In this document: in pieces, positions 29,692 to 38,024 of the stretch
Numbering within the stretch: the stretch's first letter is position 1
Layout of the letters: each line of letters opens with the position of its first letter
NCBI GenBank assembly: GCA_017631435.1
Contig: JAGBTG010000027.1
Span: 1-64,000 of the forward strand
Source of the DNA: Bacteroidales bacterium
GTDB taxonomy: Bacteria; Bacteroidota; Bacteroidia; Bacteroidales; UBA932
Reading direction: 5' to 3'
Length of the DNA stretch: 64,000 nucleotides
Made by a program: the position numbers and the translations under genes
The notes under the pieces: model-generated
The model's input: only the letters and a program-made list of their open reading frames with translations
Told to the model about the DNA's origin: nothing
The model's database searches: none

Positions 29692-30866
29692 GCCATATGA
29701 AAAGACTGACCTCACTATTTGCCGCTTTGGCGGCCATTGTTTTAGTTTCATGCTGCAGCAAGCCGGAAAAACCCAAAAATGTAATATACCTCATAGGTGA
29801 CGGTATGGGCTTTGGTGCCGTATCATCGCTGCTGCTGAGCGAAGATGCCCAAACAGGCTTTGAAATGGCTCCGGTAATTGGACTCAACGAAACCCAGTCT
29901 GCCAACAACCACGTAACCGACTCCCCCGCCGGCGGCACAGCCCTTGCAACAGGCACCCGTACCCGCAACGGTTTCCTTGGAGTTGACCCGGATACCGTAC
30001 AACTTACAAGCATACTCAAAAAGGCACAGGCAATGGGCAAGAAAACCGGTATAGTGGTGAACACCACCCTTACCGAGGCAACCCCAGGCGCCTTCTACGC
30101 CGGTGTACCATCCCGTTCAATGAGCTATAAGATTGCAGAACAGTTCACACAGAGCGGCGTGGATGTAGCTATTGGTGCAGGCCTCTCAGCCTTCATCAAC
30201 CGCCCCGATTCGGTGGATATGACAGCTGTACTTATTGGGAAGGGATACGATGTATACTTAGACTGGAAATCTGTGCTGAACACAAATTCTGAAAAATTTG
30301 TCGGGATACTGGAAATGGGAGATGTGCACCGCAGGAACAAATCTTCAAAAACCGCTTCTGCCGCTGATGGTGCAGAAGTTTGCCTTGCCGCAAAACTTGC
30401 AGCAGAGGGTGGAAATCTTGATACTGTAAGGTTCTCCGAGCCGGTGGAATACCTTGGAAAGGCTTGTACAAAAGCCCTTGAGCAGCTTTCAAAAAATGCT
30501 CCCGACGGATTCTTCCTTATGATTGAGAGCGCCATCATAGACGGATACGGCCACAACAACGATTCAGAGGGGATGGTAGAGGAGATGAAGGAGTTTGACA
30601 CAACCCTGAAGATCCTTGCAGACTACGTGAACAAACACCCTGAAACCCTCCTTGTAGTAACCGCAGACCACGAGACCGGCGGCACCGCAGTAGGCTATAA
30701 AGGCCACGCAGTTGGCGAGCAGATACCCGTACACCTTACCTTCAGCACCAAAGGCCACACCGGCACAGTAGTTCCAATCTTCGCCTACGGCGCAGGTGCA
30801 GAAAAATTTGCCGGAATCTTCAAGAACTGGGAGATCCCTGGGATTATTGAGGGGTTGATGAGGTAA
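29688..30866 (+). CDS. alkaline phosphatase, lipoprotein
   Basis: Periplasmic or surface phosphomonoesterase of the PhoA family, 392 residues from the ATG overlapping the preceding stop; an ATG at 29697 is equally possible. The signal ends in lipobox LVSCC. Metal and catalytic motifs are GDGMG, TDSPAGGTALATG (Ser nucleophile), VTADHETGG and FSTKGHTGTVVPIFAYG. It probably releases phosphate or dephosphorylates envelope compounds. The gene ends one base from the convergent small gene. Confidence 0.92.
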   Translation: MSHMKRLTSLFAALAAIVLVSCCSKPEKPKNVIYLIGDGMGFGAVSSLLLSEDAQTGFEMAPVIGLNETQSANNHVTDSPAGGTALATGTRTRNGFLGVDPDTVQLTSILKKAQAMGKKTGIVVNTTLTEATPGAFYAGVPSRSMSYKIAEQFTQSGVDVAIGAGLSAFINRPDSVDMTAVLIGKGYDVYLDWKSVLNTNSEKFVGILEMGDVHRRNKSSKTASAADGAEVCLAAKLAAEGGNLDTVRFSEPVEYLGKACTKALEQLSKNAPDGFFLMIESAIIDGYGHNNDSEGMVEEMKEFDTTLKILADYVNKHPETLLVVTADHETGGTAVGYKGHAVGEQIPVHLTFSTKGHTGTVVPIFAYGAGAEKFAGIFKNWEIPGIIEGLMR

Positions 30867-30867
30867 C

Positions 30868-31206
30868 TCATTTAAGAATATACCTCACTCCGCAATCCAG
30901 AATATATTCCAGCACATCCTTAAAGATGCCCTTTATCTCGGAGGGTGTGCATATATCGCTGGTGTCTCCGCATTCATCCAAAATACGCTGAGGCAGTTGT
31001 TCTATAGGCAAGTTAAGGAAGGCTGCCATCTTTGCGGTATCCTCACGGTCTACTGTGGCCAATTTCTTGCTTTCAATCTCTGTCCTGTAATCGGTGGTTA
31101 TATACTCTATCACCAATTCCTTGCGGTAGTTTATATCTGCACTTACGCAATCACCAAACGGTAGGTCACCGTCTGCTTCTGCAATGATTTTACTGTAATC
31201 AGCCAT
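30868..31206 (-). CDS. hypothetical protein, 112 residues
   Basis: Not recognised. Small acidic cytoplasmic protein with four Cys (GDCVSAD, ILDECGDTSDIC, ILDCGVRY) but no clear metal motif. The middle (KLATVDREDTAKMAAFLNLPIEQLP) looks helical. It has its own ATG, and a 13-bp hairpin separates it from the next gene. It looks real from its even composition and lack of a competing frame, but no role can be given. Confidence 0.6.
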   Translation of the reverse strand: MADYSKIIAEADGDLPFGDCVSADINYRKELVIEYITTDYRTEIESKKLATVDREDTAKMAAFLNLPIEQLPQRILDECGDTSDICTPSEIKGIFKDVLEYILDCGVRYILK

Positions 31207-31221
31207 ATGTTTGACTATAAA

Positions 31222-31253
31222 AAATTTGTCGGGACTATAATCCCGACAAATTT
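31222..31253. terminator. terminator made of an inverted TGTCGGGA pair
   Basis: A perfect 13-bp stem (AAATTTGTCGGGA/TCCCGACAAATTT) with a 6-nt loop holds two copies of the dispersed 8-mer in opposite orientation. It lies just past the stop of the choloylglycine-hydrolase-like gene and serves as its terminator; the T/A flanks could work in both directions. Confidence 0.7.
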
Positions 31254-31260
31254 AATGATT

Positions 31261-32340
31261 TTATTTCACCTGCACCATCTCCACCGGCTGTGTCTGGCTG
31301 GCATCAAGAGGATGCCACTGGTATTTCACTTTGCCAAAGTCTATGGCGCCAAGATCAATGCAACGGATGTTCACATTGTAGGCGGTGTGGTAGTAGACTT
31401 TCCTGTGGGTAAGGTCTATTGAGCTGGTCCACTGGGTTGCGCTTGGGATGTCAGGGAACTTGGTCCCGACATTGGTTTCAAAACCTAGCGGAACATCAAA
31501 GAAGTTCAAAAGATGGAAGGTCTGGAACACTGTAGAAGGAGCATCTGCCAATTGAGGGGCAGTGTTGCGGATGAAAGCTGCCCTGATAAAGCGTGAAGGA
31601 GGGGTAGCATCGCCTGGGATACCCAAAAGCCCCGAACCGCTTCCAATAGGGTTGACTGTGAACTCGCCCATATTGTGGGCATTGGCTGTACCGCCGTAGA
31701 GGTTCACATAGTTGCTCAAGTTTGTGAGATGCCACTCAAATCCTGGGGCATTGGTTATTACGCCTACCGTATTCTCATAGAAATGAGGCACTCCGTCTAC
31801 AATCTCAAGCACCACCTGTCTGCCGTTAGATTCACCAATTCTCCAATGTATCACAGCATTGCCTACCAGTCCTGTTACAATTGCCTTGCCGTTCAACAGT
31901 TCATTCTTCACCTCATCTATTGAAGAGAATTGGGTAAGGATCCACTGGTTGAGCTGCATGTCGGCAACGGTTATGTCGCGCTTTTGCGGATCAAAACTCT
32001 GGTATGAACCGTACTCAGGAAAGAAGAAGAGTCCGCAGGAAAGGCCTGCCTCGTTTATTCCTTCGGCTATGAAATTCTTGTCGGCAACGGTCAATCCTAC
32101 CACCCCGTATTTTGCAGTGAAGTACATTCCTTTACCCCCGTCGGGAGTATAAGAGAAAAGCTGTTCTCCCCTTGGGATGATGGTGTAACCGCTCTCAAGG
32201 TATCCTTTTGCCCACTCAATGGTCCTTGCCTGGATGTAGCTTCCATCTTTGGCAGTTAGGGCAATTCCTGTACATGCTCCAGCAGGCACCGCCATGCTGA
32301 AGGCTGCTATTAGTCCCATAAGTAATACTGATTTATTCAT
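31261..32340 (-). CDS. exported choloylglycine hydrolase family (bile salt hydrolase/penicillin V acylase-like)
   Basis: Ntn-hydrolase cleaving linear amide bonds, 359 residues from the ATG at 32340 (MNKSVLLMG); an upstream ATG would add 12 residues and spoil the signal peptide. The signal ends at PAGA, exposing Cys 23 as the N-terminal nucleophile (CTGIAL). Other active-site positions are visible: Arg in ARTIEW, Asn in EGINEAGLSCG, Asn in VITNAPGFEW, and Arg in PPSRFIRAAF. Bile acid conjugates, penicillins and acyl-homoserine lactones are possible substrates; the sequence does not choose. Confidence 0.88.
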   Translation of the reverse strand: MNKSVLLMGLIAAFSMAVPAGACTGIALTAKDGSYIQARTIEWAKGYLESGYTIIPRGEQLFSYTPDGGKGMYFTAKYGVVGLTVADKNFIAEGINEAGLSCGLFFFPEYGSYQSFDPQKRDITVADMQLNQWILTQFSSIDEVKNELLNGKAIVTGLVGNAVIHWRIGESNGRQVVLEIVDGVPHFYENTVGVITNAPGFEWHLTNLSNYVNLYGGTANAHNMGEFTVNPIGSGSGLLGIPGDATPPSRFIRAAFIRNTAPQLADAPSTVFQTFHLLNFFDVPLGFETNVGTKFPDIPSATQWTSSIDLTHRKVYYHTAYNVNIRCIDLGAIDFGKVKYQWHPLDASQTQPVEMVQVK

Positions 32341-32440
32341 AACTATTTTTATTGAACATTTACCAATACCTAACACTCTAATGGTGTTTTTGTTGCAATT
32401 TTGATTATCTTTACACCCAAATTTTTCATTTTAACACACT

Positions 32441-33784
32441 ATGTCAAATAACGCACTAATGGCAGTGTCTCCAATTGACGGCAGATACCGCAAACAAGTT
32501 GAAGATTTGAGCCTGTACTTTTCTGAGTACGCACTTATCAAATATAGAGTAAGGGTTGAGATTGAGTATTTCATTGCCCTATGTGAGCTTCCTTTGGAGC
32601 AGCTCAAGAGTTTTCCTGCAGAGAAATTTGCAGCTTTGAGAGATATCTACAACAATTTCTCATGCGAGGATGCACAGAGAGTTAAAGACATTGAGAAGGT
32701 TACAAACCACGATGTAAAGGCTGTTGAGTACTTCATAAAGGAGGAGTTCAAGAAACTTGGCATTGAGAAATTCGGAGAGTTCGTTCACTTTGGACTTACT
32801 TCACAGGACATCAACAACACTTCAGTTCCACTAAGCCTTCTTGAGGGCATCAGGGATGCATATATGCCTGCCTTGAACGAGGTAATTGAGATCCTTGAGG
32901 GCTTTGCAAAAGAGTGGGAGAACGTTTCAATGCTTGCACATACTCACGGCCAGCCTGCTTCCCCTACCCGTTTGGGCAAGGAGATTTATGTGTTTGTAGC
33001 ACGTCTTAAAGAGCAGTTGAGACTTTTGGAGACTGTTCCTTACTCAGCAAAATTCGGTGGAGCAACCGGAAACTTCAATGCACACAACTTTGCATATCCG
33101 GGCATTGACTGGAACAAGTTTGCAGCTTCATTTGTAGAGGGCAAGCTTGGTCTTAAACGTTCATACCCTACCACCCAGATTGAGCATTACGACAATCTTG
33201 CAGCACTTTTCCACAACCTTGAGAGAATCAACACAATCCTTATTGACCTTGCAAGGGATATGTGGACATATATTTCTATGGAGTACTTCCGCCAGAAAGT
33301 TAAAGCAGGCGAGGTTGGTTCTTCTGCTATGCCTCACAAGGTTAACCCTATTGACTTTGAGAACGCAGAGGGCAACTTTGGCATAGCTAACGCAATCTAT
33401 GCACACCTTGCTTCAAAACTTCCTGTATCAAGACTCCAGAGAGACCTTACAGACTCTACAGTATTGAGAAACGTAGGTGTTCCATTGGCTCATTCAATCA
33501 TCTCACTAAGATCATTGAAGAAAGGTCTTGGCAAGCTTATCCTCAACGAGGCTGCCCTTGACAGGGACCTTGAGGCTAACTGGGCAGTGGTTGCAGAGGG
33601 TATCCAAACCGTATTGCGCCGCGAGGGTTACCCTAACCCTTACGAGGCTCTGAAAGCCCTTACCCGCGGAAATGCAGGAATCACCAAGGAGAGCATCCAG
33701 GAGTTTGTTAAAGAGTTGAATGTAAGCGACTCGGTAAAACAGGAGATTCTGGTTATCACCCCTCAGAATTATGTAGGAAAATAA
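32441..33784 (+). CDS. purB: adenylosuccinate lyase
   Basis: Purine synthesis enzyme acting on adenylosuccinate and SAICAR, 447 residues. Superfamily signature GSSAMPHKVNPIDFENAEG is intact, with the catalytic His in LAHTHGQPASPTRLGKE. Length is typical of the bacterial PurB form. It has its own terminator. Confidence 0.97.
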   Translation: MSNNALMAVSPIDGRYRKQVEDLSLYFSEYALIKYRVRVEIEYFIALCELPLEQLKSFPAEKFAALRDIYNNFSCEDAQRVKDIEKVTNHDVKAVEYFIKEEFKKLGIEKFGEFVHFGLTSQDINNTSVPLSLLEGIRDAYMPALNEVIEILEGFAKEWENVSMLAHTHGQPASPTRLGKEIYVFVARLKEQLRLLETVPYSAKFGGATGNFNAHNFAYPGIDWNKFAASFVEGKLGLKRSYPTTQIEHYDNLAALFHNLERINTILIDLARDMWTYISMEYFRQKVKAGEVGSSAMPHKVNPIDFENAEGNFGIANAIYAHLASKLPVSRLQRDLTDSTVLRNVGVPLAHSIISLRSLKKGLGKLILNEAALDRDLEANWAVVAEGIQTVLRREGYPNPYEALKALTRGNAGITKESIQEFVKELNVSDSVKQEILVITPQNYVGK

Positions 33785-33792
33785 TACAGGAG

Positions 33793-33816
33793 TGGCCCTT
33801 CAACGGGCCATTTCTT
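33793..33816 (+). terminator. intrinsic terminator of purB
   Basis: Stem TGGCCC (33793-33798) and GGGCCA (33805-33810), then TTTCTTTT, beginning eight bases after the purB stop. Confidence 0.75.
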
Positions 33817-33831
33817 TTATACGGCAACAAC

Positions 33832-35118
33832 ATGAAGAAGTTCATCACCCTTTGTGCAGCAGCACTCCTGAGCATAGCGGCATTTGCCCAGCAGCCCAAA
33901 TATGAAACATATTTTACTCCCGACAGGCTCCGCATAGACCTCACCTTTGCTGGAGATGCTTCATACCAGAAAATCTATCTCGACGGCCTGGTAAAGGAGT
34001 GCGCCTGGAGCGGTTCCAAAACCAATCTCATAGACACCTTCAACTATGGGGAGTACCGCCTTGAGGTGCAGACACTGCAGGGAGAGGCAATCTACTCTAA
34101 GGGGTTCAATACCCTGTTCCAGGAGTGGAGGACCACCGCTGATGCCGTTACAACACCTCAGGCATTCTGCAGTTCGTATACTATCCCATACCCTAAGGAG
34201 GAGGTTGTACTGAAGGTATATGAAAGGGTAAAGGCTACGGGGGTGTACAGTGAAATTTTCTCTGTCGGGATTAACCCTGCCGACAAACTTATAAGCCATG
34301 AGGTGGCAAACAGCTGGAAGGTATCTTCATTGATGCAGAATGGGGATCCTGCCACAAAAGTGGACCTGTGCTTCATTGCAGAGGGATATACAGCCCAAGA
34401 GATGGAGAAATTCCGTGCAGATGCCCTCCGCTTTACGGAGTATCTCTTTACTATGGCTCCGTACAACAGGCACAAGGAGGATTTCAACATATGGCTTGTG
34501 GAGAGTGTATCTGAAGAGAGCGGTACAGACATCCCCCATGAGGATGTGTGGAAGAAGACCGTTGCAAATTCAAACTTCTACACCTTCCGCTCAGACCGCT
34601 ACCTTACAGCACAGAACCAAAAGACAATCTGCCAGATAGCAACCGCTGCACCATACGATGCCCTTTATGTGATTGTGAACAATGAGAAATATGGCGGCGG
34701 CGGAATCTACAACTTCTACGGCTTGAGCGCCAGCAACTGCAAATGGGCAGAAGAGGTCTTTGTGCACGAGTTCGGACACAGTTTTGCAGGACTTGGAGAT
34801 GAGTATTATGATTCAAGCACTTCATATGAGGAGTTCTACAATATAAAGATTGAGCCTTGGGAGCCAAACCTTACAACCCTTGTAAACTTTGAATCAAAGT
34901 GGAAAGATATGCTTCCTTCCGGCACTTCTGTACCTACCCCTCCCCTAAGTGACCCAAAAGACAACGTCTCAATGGGCGTTTTTGAGGGCGGCGGATATAT
35001 GGCCAAAGGAATTTACCGTCCGGTTATGGACTGCCGCATGAAGACAAACCAGGCACAGGGTTTCTGTCCTGTATGCCAGAGGGCAATTGAGAAAATGATT
35101 GGATATTACTGCAAATAG
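33832..35118 (+). CDS. secreted M64 family (IgA-type) metallopeptidase
   Basis: Zinc peptidase of 428 residues. A signal peptide ends at AAFAQ (about 20). An N-terminal beta-rich M64_N domain (25-155) is followed by the M64 catalytic domain. The zinc motif HEFGHSFAGLGDEYYD has two His and the catalytic Glu. Distal Cys residues (CRMKTNQAQGFCPVC) probably stabilise the C-terminus. Family members include an IgA-cleaving enzyme, but the substrate here is unknown. Confidence 0.9.
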   Translation: MKKFITLCAAALLSIAAFAQQPKYETYFTPDRLRIDLTFAGDASYQKIYLDGLVKECAWSGSKTNLIDTFNYGEYRLEVQTLQGEAIYSKGFNTLFQEWRTTADAVTTPQAFCSSYTIPYPKEEVVLKVYERVKATGVYSEIFSVGINPADKLISHEVANSWKVSSLMQNGDPATKVDLCFIAEGYTAQEMEKFRADALRFTEYLFTMAPYNRHKEDFNIWLVESVSEESGTDIPHEDVWKKTVANSNFYTFRSDRYLTAQNQKTICQIATAAPYDALYVIVNNEKYGGGGIYNFYGLSASNCKWAEEVFVHEFGHSFAGLGDEYYDSSTSYEEFYNIKIEPWEPNLTTLVNFESKWKDMLPSGTSVPTPPLSDPKDNVSMGVFEGGGYMAKGIYRPVMDCRMKTNQAQGFCPVCQRAIEKMIGYYCK

Positions 35119-35129
35119 TATCTGCCAGG

Positions 35130-35906
35130 ATGAAGAATTACAAATATTTCCTTTTTGATCTCGACCGCACACTGTGGGATTTTGACAAGAATGCCAAGAC
35201 CGCACTGTTCAAGCTGGTAGATTCCCAGCGGATTGGAGAGTTGTTTGGAGTAATGGACAAGGAGGAGTTCTTCCAGAAGTATGAGGTGATCAACCAGGGA
35301 TTGTGGAGGCAGTATGAAAAGGGGGAAATCCAGAAGGAGGAGCTCCGCTGCAACAGGTTCCTCTTTACCCTGCAGCAAATAAGGGATGAGGCACCGGCCG
35401 GATCTCTCCCTGCCCACAGCTATTCCCAAGAGCAGATGCTGAGTTTTGCCAGGGCTTTTGGGGAGAAATATCTGGAGTTCATGGCTATGGAGAGTTCTGT
35501 GGTTCCGGGAGCTGAGGAGGTACTCAAGGCTGTGAAGGCAAAAGGGGGCAAGGTTGCCATAATATCCAACGGTTTCAAGAGCGTACAGTACAGGAAGATG
35601 AACACCACCTGCATACACAAATATGTGGATGCGGTTGTCCTTTCAGAGGAGGTGGGAGTTATGAAACCTTCCCATATAATCTTCCGCAAGGCTCTGGAGG
35701 CCATATGTGGGGAGGAGTACTACAAACAGGCCCCATCCCGTGCCAGGAATGAGGCCATTATGGTTGGTGATGATTTTCCCAATGACATTGAAGGAGCCCA
35801 GATTTTTGGCATAGACCAGTTCTACTACAACCCATACAGGAGGGAGTGTGACGGCGGCCCGACATATGAGGGACACAACCTTACAGATCTGCTCAAATAT
35901 ATCTGA
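35130..35906 (+). CDS. YjjG-like HAD nucleotidase
   Basis: Cytoplasmic HAD-superfamily hydrolase, 258 residues, resembling the YjjG house-cleaning pyrimidine nucleotidase. Motif I is FDLDRTLWDF. The motif II region is IISNGFKSVQYRKM. Lys of motif III is in GVMKPSHIIF, and motif IV is MVGDDFPNDIEGA. It follows the M64 gene after 11 bases. Exact substrate is inferred from family only. Confidence 0.88.
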   Translation: MKNYKYFLFDLDRTLWDFDKNAKTALFKLVDSQRIGELFGVMDKEEFFQKYEVINQGLWRQYEKGEIQKEELRCNRFLFTLQQIRDEAPAGSLPAHSYSQEQMLSFARAFGEKYLEFMAMESSVVPGAEEVLKAVKAKGGKVAIISNGFKSVQYRKMNTTCIHKYVDAVVLSEEVGVMKPSHIIFRKALEAICGEEYYKQAPSRARNEAIMVGDDFPNDIEGAQIFGIDQFYYNPYRRECDGGPTYEGHNLTDLLKYI

Positions 35907-35921
35907 TTGCAGGCAACAAAA

Positions 35922-36257
35922 CTATTCGTTACAGGGAGTAATGATGAAAACCTCCTCATCTTTCTGGTGGAAAAGGTACTGCTCCCTGGCAAACTTCTCA
36001 AGGCTGTCCTTGTTGGATGTGAGCTCCTTAAGCTTCTCGTCTGTCTGCTGTATGGCTTCCCTGTAATGCACCTTCTGCCTCTCCTGCTGCTTTACTGTAC
36101 TGAGGTCATTCATCCACACAAAAATATTGTTGGTATCTATGAACAGAACCCACACCAGAAAGAACACGGATACCACCACATACTTGTTTCGGACCATTCT
36201 CAAAACTTTAGACTCGCCAAAGGCCTTTTTTATTGTGCTGATAACGTTGTTTGCCAT
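35922..36257 (-). CDS. FtsB/DivIC-type septum formation initiator
   Basis: Small bitopic division protein, 111 residues. A cytoplasmic N-terminus is followed by one membrane span (VVVSVFFLVWVLFID, about 27-42) and a periplasmic coiled coil (about 50-90). The tail KFAREQYLFHQKDEEVFII is the conserved DivIC/FtsB ending. It probably joins the divisome. Confidence 0.85.
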   Translation of the reverse strand: MANNVISTIKKAFGESKVLRMVRNKYVVVSVFFLVWVLFIDTNNIFVWMNDLSTVKQQERQKVHYREAIQQTDEKLKELTSNKDSLEKFAREQYLFHQKDEEVFIITPCNE

Positions 36258-36275
36258 ATTTTTACTAATTTAGCG

Positions 36276-36283
36276 CAAAATTA
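36276..36283 (-). promoter_or_regulatory. -7 box (TAATTTTG) of the DivIC-like gene
   Basis: On the minus strand TAATTTTG matches TAnnTTTG, 18 bases before the ATG. No -33 box is clear. Confidence 0.4.
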
Positions 36284-36304
36284 ATTTAAAAATTCATAAA
36301 AATT

Positions 36305-37207
36305 ATGAAACCGGCATTAATTATTTTGGCCGCAGGAATGGGCAGCCGCTACGGTGGATTGAAACAGATGGACGGCGTTGGTCCTAATGGTGAGACAATT
36401 TTGGATTATTCTGTATATGACGCTATAAAAGGTGGATTTGGTAAAGTGGTTTTTGTAGTACGCAAGAACTTCAGACACGATTTTGAGGAGAAGATTGCAA
36501 GCAAGTACAACAGTTTCATTGAGGTAGCATTTGTAGAGCAGGAGCTTGACAAACTTCCATACGGCTTTACCCTTAAACCCGGCCGTGAGAAACCTTGGGG
36601 AACAGCACATGCAATGCTTATGGCTGCCGAGGTTGTAAATGAACCTGCAGCAGTAATCAATGCAGACGATTTCTATGGCAGGGAATCGTTCAGGGTACTG
36701 GGCGAGTTCCTCAGCAACAATACAGAAAATAAAGGCAAATACTGCATGGTTGGCTTCAACCTCAACAAGACATTGTCTGAGAACGGAGAGGTTTCAAGGG
36801 GAATCTGCACAGTGGATGCAGACAATTACCTTACCACCGTTGAGGAGCACCACAAAATTGCAGAGCAGGACGGCACAATCACCGGCATTGGCATGAACGG
36901 AGCCCGCAGAACCCTTTCACCTGAAGCTTATGCATCAATGAACATGTGGGGCTTTACTCCCGACATCTTCACCCACACAGAAAAACTCTTCAAGGAATTC
37001 CTCAAGAAGAATGAGAATGAGCCTAAAAAGGAGTTCTATATCCCATTCGTTGTAAATGAGGCCATTGAGAAGAAAGGATGCTCAGTTAAAGTTCTTTCCA
37101 CTCCCGACAAATGGTTTGGCGTAACCTTCCAGGAAGACAGACCTTCTGTAGTGGAAAAACTGAAAAAGATGACCGAGGAGGGACTTTACCCGTCTCCACT
37201 GTTCTAA
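36305..37207 (+). CDS. sugar-phosphate nucleotidyltransferase-like protein
   Basis: Predicted nucleotidyltransferase of 300 residues. The nucleotide-binding loop is LAAGMGSRYGGLKQMDGVG, and the metal-binding Asp pair is in AVINADDFYG. PWGTAHAMLMA matches the base-recognition region of NDP-sugar pyrophosphorylases. The acceptor sugar is not evident. It is followed after 4 bases by the CPBP gene and close to manA, in line with sugar activation. Confidence 0.85.
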   Translation: MKPALIILAAGMGSRYGGLKQMDGVGPNGETILDYSVYDAIKGGFGKVVFVVRKNFRHDFEEKIASKYNSFIEVAFVEQELDKLPYGFTLKPGREKPWGTAHAMLMAAEVVNEPAAVINADDFYGRESFRVLGEFLSNNTENKGKYCMVGFNLNKTLSENGEVSRGICTVDADNYLTTVEEHHKIAEQDGTITGIGMNGARRTLSPEAYASMNMWGFTPDIFTHTEKLFKEFLKKNENEPKKEFYIPFVVNEAIEKKGCSVKVLSTPDKWFGVTFQEDRPSVVEKLKKMTEEGLYPSPLF

Positions 37208-37211
37208 CAAT

Positions 37212-38024
37212 ATGCTTAAAAGACTTTTCAACCATTTACCCAGCCTCAACCAATGCTGGGTAATTGTTTTTTTTCTGATAGTGGTTGGGGGACTGGGGGT
37301 GGGGACACTGCTCACAGCAATCTGCGGATATATGGGGATTGATGCCACATCAATAAACCCGCTCCTCTCCTATGTGCTGCCCATCATTCCGGCTCTTCTG
37401 TATATCCATTTCTCAGCTCCGGAAACTGGAGACGGCACTTCCATAGGCTTCAGGCCGGGAAAACTGGCATATTATCCCCTTTATGCAGCGGCAATACTGG
37501 CCCTTGGCTTTGTAACGGAGCCATTAAGCAGCCTGTTCCCTATGCCGGAATATATGCTGGAAATATTTGAAAAGATACTCAACAACTCCATTTGGGCCTT
37601 CATAACCACTGTGGTTGCCGCCCCGATACTGGAGGAATACCTGCTTAGAGGTGTCATTGAAAGGGGTCTTCTCAAGCATACCACACCACTGCAGGCCATA
37701 CTGTGGAGCTCGTTCTTTTTTGCAGTGATTCACCTCAACCCATGGCAAGCCATAGGGGCCTTTACTGCAGGTCTTTTCCTTGGATGGATCTACTGGAAAA
37801 CCCGCTCACTCACCGCCTGCATCTTCATTCATGCCGTAAATAACGGCACTGCCTATTTTATACAACTGCTCAACCCGGAACTTCCGGCTGGATGCACATA
37901 CAAAGATTTCCTTGATATGCACATGCCTGGCTGTTACTGGATAGTTTTTGTTATATTTGCATTTTTATTGGCAGCAATTTTGCTATACCTTAACAAGAGA
38001 TTAACAGGCACACTATATGAATAA
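37212..38024 (+). CDS. CPBP-family intramembrane metalloprotease
   Basis: Integral membrane protein of 270 residues with about seven or eight hydrophobic segments. The Abi/CPBP catalytic motifs are present: EEYLLRG (paired Glu and Arg, about 138-144), FFAVIHLNPWQA (His) and FIHAVNN. It likely cleaves membrane-embedded substrates; the target is unknown. Its stop overlaps the manA start by eight bases. Confidence 0.88.
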   Translation: MLKRLFNHLPSLNQCWVIVFFLIVVGGLGVGTLLTAICGYMGIDATSINPLLSYVLPIIPALLYIHFSAPETGDGTSIGFRPGKLAYYPLYAAAILALGFVTEPLSSLFPMPEYMLEIFEKILNNSIWAFITTVVAAPILEEYLLRGVIERGLLKHTTPLQAILWSSFFFAVIHLNPWQAIGAFTAGLFLGWIYWKTRSLTACIFIHAVNNGTAYFIQLLNPELPAGCTYKDFLDMHMPGCYWIVFVIFAFLLAAILLYLNKRLTGTLYE

